A stretch of 6,162 nt of DNA from an uncultured Clostridia bacterium (GTDB lineage: Bacteria; Bacillota; Clostridia; Christensenellales; UBA1242): the NCBI GenBank assembly GCA_947589655.1, contig CANQCE010000055.1, forward strand, positions 1-6,162, written 5' to 3'. Below, piece after piece: positions 1 through 5,166 of this stretch (the stretch's first letter is position 1; each line of letters begins with the position of its first letter). The notes beneath the pieces are model-generated. The model ran no database searches. It had not been told where the DNA came from and saw nothing but the letters and a program-made list of their open reading frames with translations. A program made the translations under genes and the position numbers.

Positions 1-326
1 CCTTCACGCGGCGTTGCTGGGTCAGAGTTCCCTCCATTGCCCAATATTCCTAACTGCTGCCTCCCGTAGGAGTCTGGACCGTTCTCAATTCCAGTGTGGC
101 CGGTCATCCTCTCAGATCGGCTACTCGTCGTCGCCTTGGTGGGCCGTTACCCTCACCAACTAGCTGATGAAACGCAAACTCATCTATTACCGGATTGCTC
201 CTTTCACCCCTGCCTGATGCCAGGCTGTGGTCATATGCGGTATTAGCAGTCGTTTCCAACTGTTATCCCCCTGTAATAGCCAGATTGCTCACGCGTTACT
301 CACCCGTCCGCCACTAGGAATGTCAA

Positions 327-498
327 CAGCACAAAACATACTTGCCTTGATAACCCCATTCCAGTTGTTTACTGAAATGCTGCCACCATTTGTCATCCTG
401 AGCCAGCAACCTTTGGTTGTTGAAAGCGAAGGATCTCCTTCTTAATTGGTAGGAGATGTTTCGCTACGCTCAACATGACTTAAATATGCTTTGTGCTG
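327..498 (-). other. Expanded helix 6 (V1) of the 16S rRNA
   Basis: The arms 327-340 and 485-498 are complementary over 14 positions with one exception, which is a U·G wobble in the minus-strand RNA. They form a long stem at the place where the short helix 6 hairpin normally sits. The stem encloses 144 nt that have no counterpart in typical 16S genes. In E. coli about 38 nt separate the flanking conserved blocks; here it is 194 nt. Enclosed sequence includes small hairpins and the 88-nt palindromic element at 392-479. Known precedents are V1 extensions and intervening sequences in several bacterial lineages, some of them cut out of the rRNA after transcription. Whether this one is retained or excised cannot be told from sequence. 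Confidence 0.8.
392..479. repeat. Palindromic dispersed-repeat-like element inside 16S V1
   Basis: The element begins GTCATCCTGAGC and ends GCTCAACATGAC. Its two halves are imperfect inverted copies: one half reads GTCATGTTGAGCG then AGCGAAACATCTCCT on the minus strand, and the other reads GTCATCCTGAGC then AGCGAAGGATCTCCT on the plus strand. The plus-strand half is interrupted by a 19-nt secondary hairpin (404-422, arms CAGCAACC and GGTTGTTG). To my knowledge, motifs of the GTCATCCTGAGCGAAGCGAAGGATCTC type recur as intergenic palindromes in many uncultured Bacillota and environmental genomes. This looks like a member of that kind of REP/MITE-like family lodged in an rRNA gene. I see no clear target-site duplication and no second copy in this window. 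Confidence 0.65.
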
Positions 499-569
499 CC
501 AACACACCTCGTTCGACTTGCATGTTTGAAGCACGCCGCCAGCGTTCGTCCTGAGCCAGGATCAAACTC

Positions 570-605
570 TAAAATAAAACTTAATTCTTTTCAGAATTTA
601 TTTTA
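570..605 (-). other. Inverted repeat at the 16S 5' boundary
   Basis: TAAAATAAA (570-578) and TTTATTTTA (597-605) are perfect 9-nt inverted copies flanking the predicted mature 5' end of 16S. The transcript could fold here into an AU-rich local hairpin with an internal bulge. In other bacteria the 16S leader pairs with the 3' trailer to form the RNase III processing stalk, and the trailer is outside this window. A role in 5' maturation is therefore only a suggestion. The arms are all A/T in an AT-rich leader, so chance is possible. Confidence 0.35.
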
Positions 606-727
606 GGTTAATTTTGCATTTACACTAATGCTTTCCTGACTTTAACTTACATTGACTTGTTCTTAATAACTTTGCGTTATTTGAAGTTTAATTCTTGTCT
701 TTCTCACTATTTAATTGTCAAGGAACT

Positions 728-750
728 TGCTGACTTATTCAATGTCAGCA
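728..750 (-). promoter_or_regulatory. Hairpin at the 5' end of the rRNA leader transcript
   Basis: TGCTGAC (728-734) and GTCAGCA (744-750) are perfect 7-nt inverted copies with a 9-nt loop. The stem starts about where transcription from the promoter at 756-785 should begin (about 748-750), so the nascent pre-rRNA would open with a stable stem-loop. It could protect the 5' end or contribute to antitermination or processing. I could not find a convincing boxA sequence downstream. Confidence 0.5.
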
Positions 751-755
751 TTGTT

Positions 756-785
756 ATTCTACACTATTCGCCACCACTTTGTCAA
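756..785 (-). promoter_or_regulatory. Sigma-70/SigA-type promoter of the rRNA operon
   Basis: On the minus strand a perfect -35 box TTGACA (780-785) is separated by 18 nt from a -10 box TAGAAT (756-761), with a TG two to three bases upstream of the -10. Start of transcription is predicted near 749, leaving a leader of about 170 nt before 16S. The position, box quality and adjoining A-tracts fit a housekeeping rRNA promoter. It is the best promoter match in the spacer between the holin-like gene and 16S. Confidence 0.82.
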
Positions 786-835
786 CAGTTTTTCAAAAAT
801 TTTTTAACTTTTTTAAACTTTTTTCATGTTTTTTC
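786..835 (-). promoter_or_regulatory. A-tract UP-element region upstream of the rRNA promoter
   Basis: Directly upstream of the -35 box the minus strand holds a run of A-tracts (AAAAAAG, TTTAAAAAAG, TTAAAAAATTTTTG, AAAAAC) spaced at roughly one helical turn. Such DNA is expected to be curved and to bind the alpha C-terminal domains of RNA polymerase, as in other strong rRNA promoters. The assignment rests on composition and position only. Confidence 0.6.
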
Positions 836-934
836 TAAATTATCCACCGCCACGCACCCACATGTATCACAAAAAGTGGGATTTTTTGCAAAAATTTCTT
901 ACTTTAAGCAAAATTTTTTAAAGCATTCTATAAT
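836..934. other. Non-coding spacer, no recognised feature
   Basis: This AT-rich stretch lies between the terminator of the holin-like gene and the rRNA upstream region. I see no coding signal. It holds one weak hairpin with CCCAC/GTGGG arms (about 857-880) and a single DnaA-box-like 9-mer at 840-848, neither of which I can support as functional. Confidence 0.5.
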
Positions 935-979
935 AAAAAATAAAAATTTATATGTAGCCAAGGGCGCTTTGCCCCTGGC
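935..979 (-). terminator. Candidate Rho-independent terminator after the holin-like gene
   Basis: In the minus-strand RNA, GCCAGGGGC (979-971) pairs with GCCCUUGGC (965-957) around a 5-nt loop. The one non-Watson-Crick pair is a G·U only on the minus strand (on the plus strand it would be A·C), which supports this direction. The hairpin starts 11 nt after the stop codon. The U-rich stretch follows only after about 9 nt (935-947), so it is not a textbook terminator. It would insulate the rRNA promoter from upstream transcription. Confidence 0.55.
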
Positions 980-990
980 GATATCGTTTT

Positions 991-1338
991 TCACGAGGCT
1001 TCTTCATTCTTTGGCTCTGCCGCACTTTTCTGCCCTACATTAACCTTCTTGGAAAGTTCAATCAGCTTTTCAATAGCCGAGGAAACTTGCTTGGCATCAA
1101 ACTTTATGCCTTGTTCTTTGCAAAATTCCTCCGCCCAAGTGAGCACGGCGTTTTTCTTTTCTTGCCCAGTGCTGTCCACCATTTCTTCGGCTTTGATGAT
1201 AAATTCACAAAGGTTGGATTTTAAAATATTCCAGTTTTTCTCTTTGATAATTTTTACAAGTGCGGTGACAAAACCAATGATAGGAATGAGAAGGGAAGTG
1301 CAAAGAGATATCAGTTCCATAATTTCCTTGCTTGACAT
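991..1338 (-). CDS. Small membrane protein resembling LL-H-type phage holin
   Basis: The 115-residue product has one hydrophobic segment (about residues 6-31, rich in I/L/V with a central P19) starting almost at the N-terminus. After it comes a charged, mostly helical region ending in a Lys/Glu/Ala-rich tail. The C-terminal part (about 43-100) follows the pattern I associate with holins of the LL-H superfamily: AEEMVDSTGQEKKNAVL, then GIKFD, then IEKLIELSKKVN. Holins of this class form holes in the cytoplasmic membrane that let endolysin reach the wall. I chose the ATG at 1338 because AAGGAG lies 7 nt upstream; an upstream ATG at 1443 has no such site. No endolysin, tail or integrase gene is nearby, so this is an orphan: a phage remnant, a domesticated membrane protein, or a chance resemblance. 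It lies between two candidate terminators and I found no convincing promoter of its own. Confidence 0.72.
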   Translation of the reverse strand: MSSKEIMELISLCTSLLIPIIGFVTALVKIIKEKNWNILKSNLCEFIIKAEEMVDSTGQEKKNAVLTWAEEFCKEQGIKFDAKQVSSAIEKLIELSKKVNVGQKSAAEPKNEEAS

Positions 1339-1441
1339 TTTTAACTCCTTCCCCCTCACTTTCAATATATGGAAAAGCAAGTTTTTTGTTTTGCGTTTGT
1401 GTTTTGAACATAAAAAATACAAAAACAATTCATGACAAATC

Positions 1442-1476
1442 AAAAAATAAAAATGGGTTTGTTGCCGCCCGTTTTT
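1442..1476 (-). terminator. Candidate terminator at the end of the six-gene operon
   Basis: AAAAA plus GGG (1449-1453 and 1455-1457) are complementary to CCC plus TTTTT (1468-1470 and 1472-1476), with one mismatch between them and a 10-nt loop. On the minus strand a U-rich run (1442-1453) follows the GC pairs. The structure overlaps the stop codon of the thioesterase gene. The GC core is only three pairs, so termination may be partial, letting some transcripts read into the holin-like gene. Confidence 0.42.
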
Positions 1477-1888
1477 AGTATTTTTCTTTTATAAGCCTTC
1501 CAAAAAGTTCGTAAATTTGTGGACAAGATTTTTTCAGCACAACAGGTCTGCCCTCTTTGTCAAGAAAACAATGCGTGCTTTCGCCTGTGCAAACAACACT
1601 GCCGCCGCTTGTCATTACATAAGAAATTGTAAAACGAATTGGCGTCATTTCGGTCATGTGCGTTTCAACCTGCAAAGTGTCGCCATATGTGGAACTTTTT
1701 TTGAAATGTGCTACCACAGAAAGCACTGGCGAAACCAGTCCCTCCGCTTCCATGCACTCGTAACTGTAGCCGACCTGTTCCAAAAAGTCGCTGCGCGCCT
1801 CCTCCATGATGCGAATGTAGTTCGAGTGGTGCGTTATGCCCATTCTGTCCGTTTCATAATACTGAATTTTGTGATTGTAAATTGCCAT
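1475..1888 (-). CDS. Acyl-CoA thioesterase, YbgC/FadM-type hot-dog fold
   Basis: The 137-residue protein has the usual length and signature of single-domain 4HBT hot-dog thioesterases. The N-terminal motif YYETDRMGITHHSNYIRIME (residues 10-29) followed by EAR includes Asp14, the residue equivalent to the catalytic aspartate of the YbgC/4-hydroxybenzoyl-CoA thioesterase group. Members hydrolyse acyl-CoA or related thioesters in the cytoplasm as tetramers or dimers of dimers. The true substrate is not readable from sequence. The ATG at 1888 is preceded by GGAGGG, which fills almost the whole 11-nt gap after the stop of the upstream S51-like gene, so the two are surely on one transcript. It is the last gene of the operon before the candidate terminator. 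Substrate could be a fatty acyl, aromatic or short-chain CoA; the family call is safe, the substrate is not. Confidence 0.92.
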   Translation of the reverse strand: MAIYNHKIQYYETDRMGITHHSNYIRIMEEARSDFLEQVGYSYECMEAEGLVSPVLSVVAHFKKSSTYGDTLQVETHMTEMTPIRFTISYVMTSGGSVVCTGESTHCFLDKEGRPVVLKKSCPQIYELFGRLIKEKY

Positions 1889-1899
1889 TTTGCCCTCCG

Positions 1900-2643
1900 T
1901 TATTTTTTATTTAAGTTTTTCCTTTTTCCGCCTTTGCAAATTTCAGTTATTTTGCCTCCGCGGATTACATATGCCTGCCCAAAAAGCGTTTCTTTGCCGT
2001 CAACTTGCAAAATGTATGCCCCATTTGTCAGTGCCAGCAAATCTTTTTTGTGGCTGTCCGGAATAAAATGCTCTTGCAACAAATTTATGTTCTCTGGGCA
2101 ATATTCGTTCCCATTTATCAAATTAAAATGCGGAATAATTATATTCTCAGAAAACCCAAGCCCACGCAGCCACTTTTTCATTCCCGGAACATAGTCTTCG
2201 TCTGGATAGTTATATTTTATCTTGCACAAATTCATGGCGCCAGCGCTTTTGCCAACAATAACGGCACTGGTCTTTTTCGCCCACTTTTTAAATTTGATTT
2301 GTTTTAAAAATTTATACTGTCTTTCAAGTTGTCCGCCCTGCAAAAATATCAAACCTGCCGAAAGCAAAATTTCTTTGCTGCGCTTTTTGTTGCGGTTGTC
2401 CAAAACAACGCACTCTTTTAAATTGAATTTGTTTTCTTTCAGGCAATCAAACATCCGTTGGGACGAATTGTCGTTCCATTCAAAATTCACTGGGTCATTG
2501 CACACAAAAACAAAATTGCCTTTGCCTGTCAACTTTTTAAGATTGCTTGCAAATGCATTGCTTTGGTCTAATTTTGTGCCAATTTTAACTCCGTTTTCAT
2601 CTCGAACGGAAATAAAGCTATCGCTGGTAAGAAAAATTTTCAT
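1900..2643 (-). CDS. Peptidase S51-like protein (class I glutamine-amidotransferase-like fold), copy 1
   Basis: The 247-residue protein matches the size and layout of S51 (dipeptidase E / cyanophycinase) relatives. The nucleophile elbow GKSAGAMNL places the candidate catalytic serine at residue 133. PHFN supplies a candidate catalytic histidine at 172, and an acidic cluster at 147-150 could provide the third residue. PepE itself cleaves Asp-X dipeptides; the activity of this branch is unknown to me. A second S51-like gene lies in the same operon (4386-5132) with Ser and His at identical positions, so the two are paralogues, roughly a third identical by eye. Unlike that copy, which keeps GGDT after its third strand, this one has GGQL (103-106), a change at a position usually GGN/DT in the family that may alter activity. 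Start ATG at 2643 has an AAGGGTGAT-like site just upstream; the gap to the kinase gene is 21 nt. Confidence 0.85.
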   Translation of the reverse strand: MKIFLTSDSFISVRDENGVKIGTKLDQSNAFASNLKKLTGKGNFVFVCNDPVNFEWNDNSSQRMFDCLKENKFNLKECVVLDNRNKKRSKEILLSAGLIFLQGGQLERQYKFLKQIKFKKWAKKTSAVIVGKSAGAMNLCKIKYNYPDEDYVPGMKKWLRGLGFSENIIIPHFNLINGNEYCPENINLLQEHFIPDSHKKDLLALTNGAYILQVDGKETLFGQAYVIRGGKITEICKGGKRKNLNKK

Positions 2644-2664
2644 AAATCACCCTTAAAATTTGTT

Positions 2665-3261
2665 TTATTCAGATGTGTCCACCAAAAAATCAAAATCTTT
2701 TTTGAATGGCTCAATGTTTGCTTTGAACTGACTTGTGCGAAGGTTGTAAGCCTTTTCAATTTCTTCTGGACTTAAATTTTTATCTCGCAAATTTCTGCGT
2801 TTAAGTTCTGTTTGCTTGTCGCACTCGAACCATATCCTCAAAGCACCCTCTTTTGGAAGAAAAACCACGCCTATGCCCTCAACAATTGTAAGGTTGGCAT
2901 CCCCACGAAGGCGTTGCATCTCACTCCTTTTTGGCAAAATGTAAGCATCTTTGCCCTCTTTCAAGGCCTGCAAAATTGGCAGAACCCCTCGCAAGAAATA
3001 TGACCCCTCACAACACGAAGTATAACGCCCCACGTATTTTTCTCCGTTCAACTGCCAAGTGGTTATGCTGTTTCTGCGCAGGGTTGTGTCCACAATAAAG
3101 TCGTCCATGGAGATGATATTAACAATTCCACCTTTCGCCTCAATTTTGGCTTTTAAGTTGTTCGCAAAAGTTGTTTTGCCGCTTCCGCCATTGCCAGCAA
3201 GGAACAAAAATTTGTGTTTGCCAATGTGTTTTTCAATTTCTTCCAATTTAATCTTTTTCAT
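2665..3261 (-). CDS. Uridine-kinase-like P-loop kinase
   Basis: The 198-residue protein has a Walker A motif AGNGGSGKTTF (residues 22-32). It is followed by SMDDF (51-55), matching the DDF/Y motif after the second strand of the uridine kinase/phosphoribulokinase family, and by a Walker-B-like strand TIVEGIGVVF (125-134). A basic segment KRRNLRDK (154-161) fits the lid that closes over ATP. Family members phosphorylate nucleosides or other small hydroxyl compounds. The size matches uridine kinase, but motifs that define the uridine site are not clear to me, so the substrate is open. I preferred the ATG at 3261, preceded by AAAGGGC at good distance, over an in-frame TTG five codons upstream without a binding site. 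The gene lies 24 nt after the RdgB-GNAT gene and 21 nt before S51 copy 1. Confidence 0.83.
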   Translation of the reverse strand: MKKIKLEEIEKHIGKHKFLFLAGNGGSGKTTFANNLKAKIEAKGGIVNIISMDDFIVDTTLRRNSITTWQLNGEKYVGRYTSCCEGSYFLRGVLPILQALKEGKDAYILPKRSEMQRLRGDANLTIVEGIGVVFLPKEGALRIWFECDKQTELKRRNLRDKNLSPEEIEKAYNLRTSQFKANIEPFKKDFDFLVDTSE

Positions 3262-3285
3262 ATTGCCCTTTTTCAAAAAATCTAT

Positions 3286-4389
3286 TTAAAAATTTATTTC
3301 GTAAAAATCTTGAACAAACTTTTCGCCGTTCTTTTCGCGGACTGCATTTTGGCTATGGGTGTATTTTAGCCCACAAGCAAGTTGCATTTTTGCAGACGGC
3401 AAATTTTCATGGTCGCAACTGCAAACAAGTTTTTTTGCACCAAGTTTTTTTGCAAGGCGGATGAGTGCCTTTAAAATTTGCTTGCCATAGCCTTTGCCGC
3501 GATAGTCTCTGCCAATGCCAATGCCACAATCCTGAAAAACTTCGTTTTCTTCCTCTTTTAAGCCAGCAATGCCAATCGGCTCACCGCTTGATTTTTCATA
3601 AACAAAATATGCAAAGTTGTGTTTTTGAAAATTCAGAGTTTTTTGCATCCTCTCTTTGGCTTCTTTTAAAGTTTTGCTTGGTTCCCACAGCATAAATTTG
3701 GCTGTATCCGCCTGCGACCAAAAATTTTTCAGCATTGCTTTGGCGTCCTCTGGCTGCGCTTTGGCAAGTATTAAATCTCGCGTGGAAAGGCGCGGAAACG
3801 CTTCCACTTTTAGCACATTTTTCAGTTCTTTAATTGCTTTTGCGCGATGTGAAACGGCGTTTTTCTCATCTGGGAGTGCCTCGGCAAAAGTTTTGCCAAG
3901 TTCATCAGAGTAAAAAAGTGGGTCAAAGCCAAAACCGTTGCTGCCCATCTCTTTTGTTAAAATGCGGCCGTCCGCCCTGCCTTCAACATAAGAGCAGTCT
4001 CCATTTGGCTCAATTTTGGTTATCACACAAACAAAATGCGCAGAACGGTCTTTAACGCCTTTCAATTCTTGTAACAACTTTTTCCTGTTGGCAGCATCAT
4101 CGTGCTGACCGGCATATCGAGCGCTATAAACGCCCGGCCTGCCGCCCAGAGCATCCACGCAAAGTCCACTGTCATCTGCAAGCACGGTGGCTTTGATGTG
4201 CTTTTTCTTTAAAAACTCCGCAACGGCATGAGCTTTTAGATAGGAATTTTCCACAAAAGTGGTGCCAGTTTCTTCAATTTCGTCACAAAAGCCAATTTCC
4301 GCCATGGATAAAATTTGCAAATTCGAAAATATCTTTTTAAATTCTTCAATTTTGTGCTGGTTATTGGATGCTAAAACAATTTTTTTCAC
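3286..4389 (-). CDS. rdgB: XTP/dITP diphosphatase (RdgB/HAM1) fused to a GNAT N-acetyltransferase
   Basis: One uninterrupted 367-codon frame encodes two complete domains. Residues 1-195 are an RdgB/HAM1 pyrophosphatase: KIVLASNNQHKI (3-14), DDSGLCVDAL (72-81), PGVYSAR (85-91), GFGFDPLF (152-159) and SHRAKA (180-185). RdgB hydrolyses XTP, ITP and their deoxy forms to monophosphates, keeping deaminated purines out of nucleic acids. After a linker of about five residues, 201-367 form a GNAT domain of RimJ/RimL type: RLSTRDLILAKAQPEDA at its start and the acetyl-CoA-binding loop RDYRGKGYGKQIL (294-306). RdgB proteins normally end near residue 200, so this is a real domain addition. The GTG start at 4389 has AGAGAGG 8 nt upstream, gives the usual RdgB N-terminus, and overlaps the stop of the preceding S51 gene as GTGA, a sign of translational coupling. 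An upstream in-frame ATG at 4452 would add 21 basic residues lying inside that gene. The acetylation target is unknown. Confidence 0.93.
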   Translation of the reverse strand: MKKIVLASNNQHKIEEFKKIFSNLQILSMAEIGFCDEIEETGTTFVENSYLKAHAVAEFLKKKHIKATVLADDSGLCVDALGGRPGVYSARYAGQHDDAANRKKLLQELKGVKDRSAHFVCVITKIEPNGDCSYVEGRADGRILTKEMGSNGFGFDPLFYSDELGKTFAEALPDEKNAVSHRAKAIKELKNVLKVEAFPRLSTRDLILAKAQPEDAKAMLKNFWSQADTAKFMLWEPSKTLKEAKERMQKTLNFQKHNFAYFVYEKSSGEPIGIAGLKEEENEVFQDCGIGIGRDYRGKGYGKQILKALIRLAKKLGAKKLVCSCDHENLPSAKMQLACGLKYTHSQNAVREKNGEKFVQDFYEINF

Positions 4390-5132
4390 GCTTTTTTCCT
4401 CTCTTTTTGTGATATATCCAAACTTTTTCCGTTTTCGCAGATTTGTTTGCATTTTCCGCCGTCAAAGCGATAGCCTTCGCCAAATAGAATTTGCTTTTTG
4501 CCGTCATCCACAATGTATGCCCCATCCACTATGGCATAAAACGGCTTTTTGGGGCTATCTTCCAGCAAAATTTTTTGCAAGTCGTCCCACTCATCAAAAT
4601 GCGGCGAGTGCTTGTAGTGCGGTTCTATGTTCACTTTTGTAAGTCCCAAACCCTTGAAATATCTTTTGTTTTCAAGTTCGTCTTTATCTTCTGGCGAACA
4701 ATAAACCTCGTCTGCCAAATTAAGTGCACCTGCACTTTGCCCAACCACAACTTTTGCATGCTTTTTTAAAAGTTTGGAAAGGTTCAGTTCTTCAAAAAAC
4801 TCCATTTCTTTAATGGTATCGCCACCTGCCAAGAAAACCAAATCGGCATCTTTCAAAATTTCTTCTGCTTGCTGCTGTGTTCTTGCATCAATTACATAAA
4901 GTTGCTCAAAATTAAAGCCAGACATATTAAAAGATTGAAAAGTGAGTGCGCCGTAACTATCGTTGATGTCGTAGGTGTTTTTATTGCTGCTCACAAACAC
5001 AAATTTTTTGCCACCCTTCACATACTTTTGCAAATTCTCCACAAAAAAGTTGGTGTTGTCAAGTTTTGTAACCTGCCTCACGCCGTTAATTTTTTTTGTT
5101 GCCCCAACATCACTTGTTAAAAATACAATCAT
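4386..5132 (-). CDS. Peptidase S51-like protein (class I glutamine-amidotransferase-like fold), copy 2
   Basis: The 248-residue protein carries the S51 hallmarks: GGDT at 103-106 after a hydrophobic strand (DLVFLA), nucleophile elbow GQSAGALNL with Ser133, and PHYKHS with His172. Acidic residues at 149-152 could complete a Ser-His-Asp/Glu triad. It is cytoplasmic by appearance, with no signal peptide. Such proteins are often annotated as peptidase E or as glutamine-amidotransferase-like proteins; the substrate cannot be read from sequence. It is the paralogue of the gene at 1900-2643 and the more canonical of the two. Start ATG at 5132 has AAGAGG 7 nt upstream. Its TGA overlaps the GTG start of the RdgB-GNAT gene by 4 nt, so ribosomes may re-initiate directly. 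The gap to the upstream FMN reductase gene is 34 nt. Confidence 0.87.
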   Translation of the reverse strand: MIVFLTSDVGATKKINGVRQVTKLDNTNFFVENLQKYVKGGKKFVFVSSNKNTYDINDSYGALTFQSFNMSGFNFEQLYVIDARTQQQAEEILKDADLVFLAGGDTIKEMEFFEELNLSKLLKKHAKVVVGQSAGALNLADEVYCSPEDKDELENKRYFKGLGLTKVNIEPHYKHSPHFDEWDDLQKILLEDSPKKPFYAIVDGAYIVDDGKKQILFGEGYRFDGGKCKQICENGKSLDISQKERKKA

Positions 5133-5166
5133 ACCTTAACCTCTTAAATTTTTTAAACAAGCCCCA

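Larger units (their letters stand above)
1..577 (-). rRNA. rrs: 16S ribosomal RNA, 5' part (cut by window edge)
   Basis: Read on the minus strand, this stretch contains the universal 5' landmarks of bacterial 16S rRNA in order: AGAGTTTGATCCTGGCTCAG (about 551-570), GCAAGTCGAACG (about 510-521), GTGGCGGACGGGTGAGTAA (about 296-314), and ACTCCTACGGGAGGCAGCAG at about 57-76. The window ends near E. coli position 405, so roughly the first quarter of the gene is present. I set the mature 5' end at 577 by analogy with E. coli, where AGAGTTTGAT begins at position 8. The gene is about 150-170 nt longer over this interval than E. coli. All the extra length lies in V1/helix 6 between 316 and 509, described separately. 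The core around V1 is intact, which argues for a functional gene rather than a decayed copy. Helix-proximal sequence GTGCTTCAAACATGCAAG (about 518-535) is also slightly unlike the common CTTAACACATGCAAG. Confidence 0.97.

Noticed and set aside
227..445. Plus-strand open frame within the 16S region
   Set aside because: It lies antisense to rRNA and its V1 insertion, and has no support as protein.
716..721. Second TTGACA on the minus strand, possible tandem rRNA promoter P2
   Set aside because: The best -10 candidates downstream (AAGAAT at 19 nt spacing) are poor, so I could not support a second promoter.
840..848. TTATCCACC, one mismatch from a DnaA box
   Set aside because: A single 9-mer with one mismatch in AT-rich DNA, with no cluster of boxes and no origin-linked genes, is not evidence of a replication origin.
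1339..1443. Longer N-terminus for the holin-like gene from an ATG at 1443
   Set aside because: There is no ribosome binding site before it, whereas the ATG at 1338 has AAGGAG at good distance. The added 35 residues are basic and would precede a normal holin-like start.
1517..2194. Long open frame on the plus strand opposite the thioesterase and S51 copy 1
   Set aside because: It spans two well-supported minus-strand genes and their junction, its translation resembles nothing known, and it lacks a ribosome binding site.
3262..3276. TTG start five codons upstream in the kinase gene
   Set aside because: No binding site precedes it, and the AAAGGGC inside it fits the ATG at 3261.
4390..4452. 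Longer N-terminus for the RdgB-GNAT protein from an ATG at 4452
   Set aside because: The extra 21 residues lie within the upstream coding sequence. The GTG at 4389 has its own ribosome binding site and gives the standard RdgB start.
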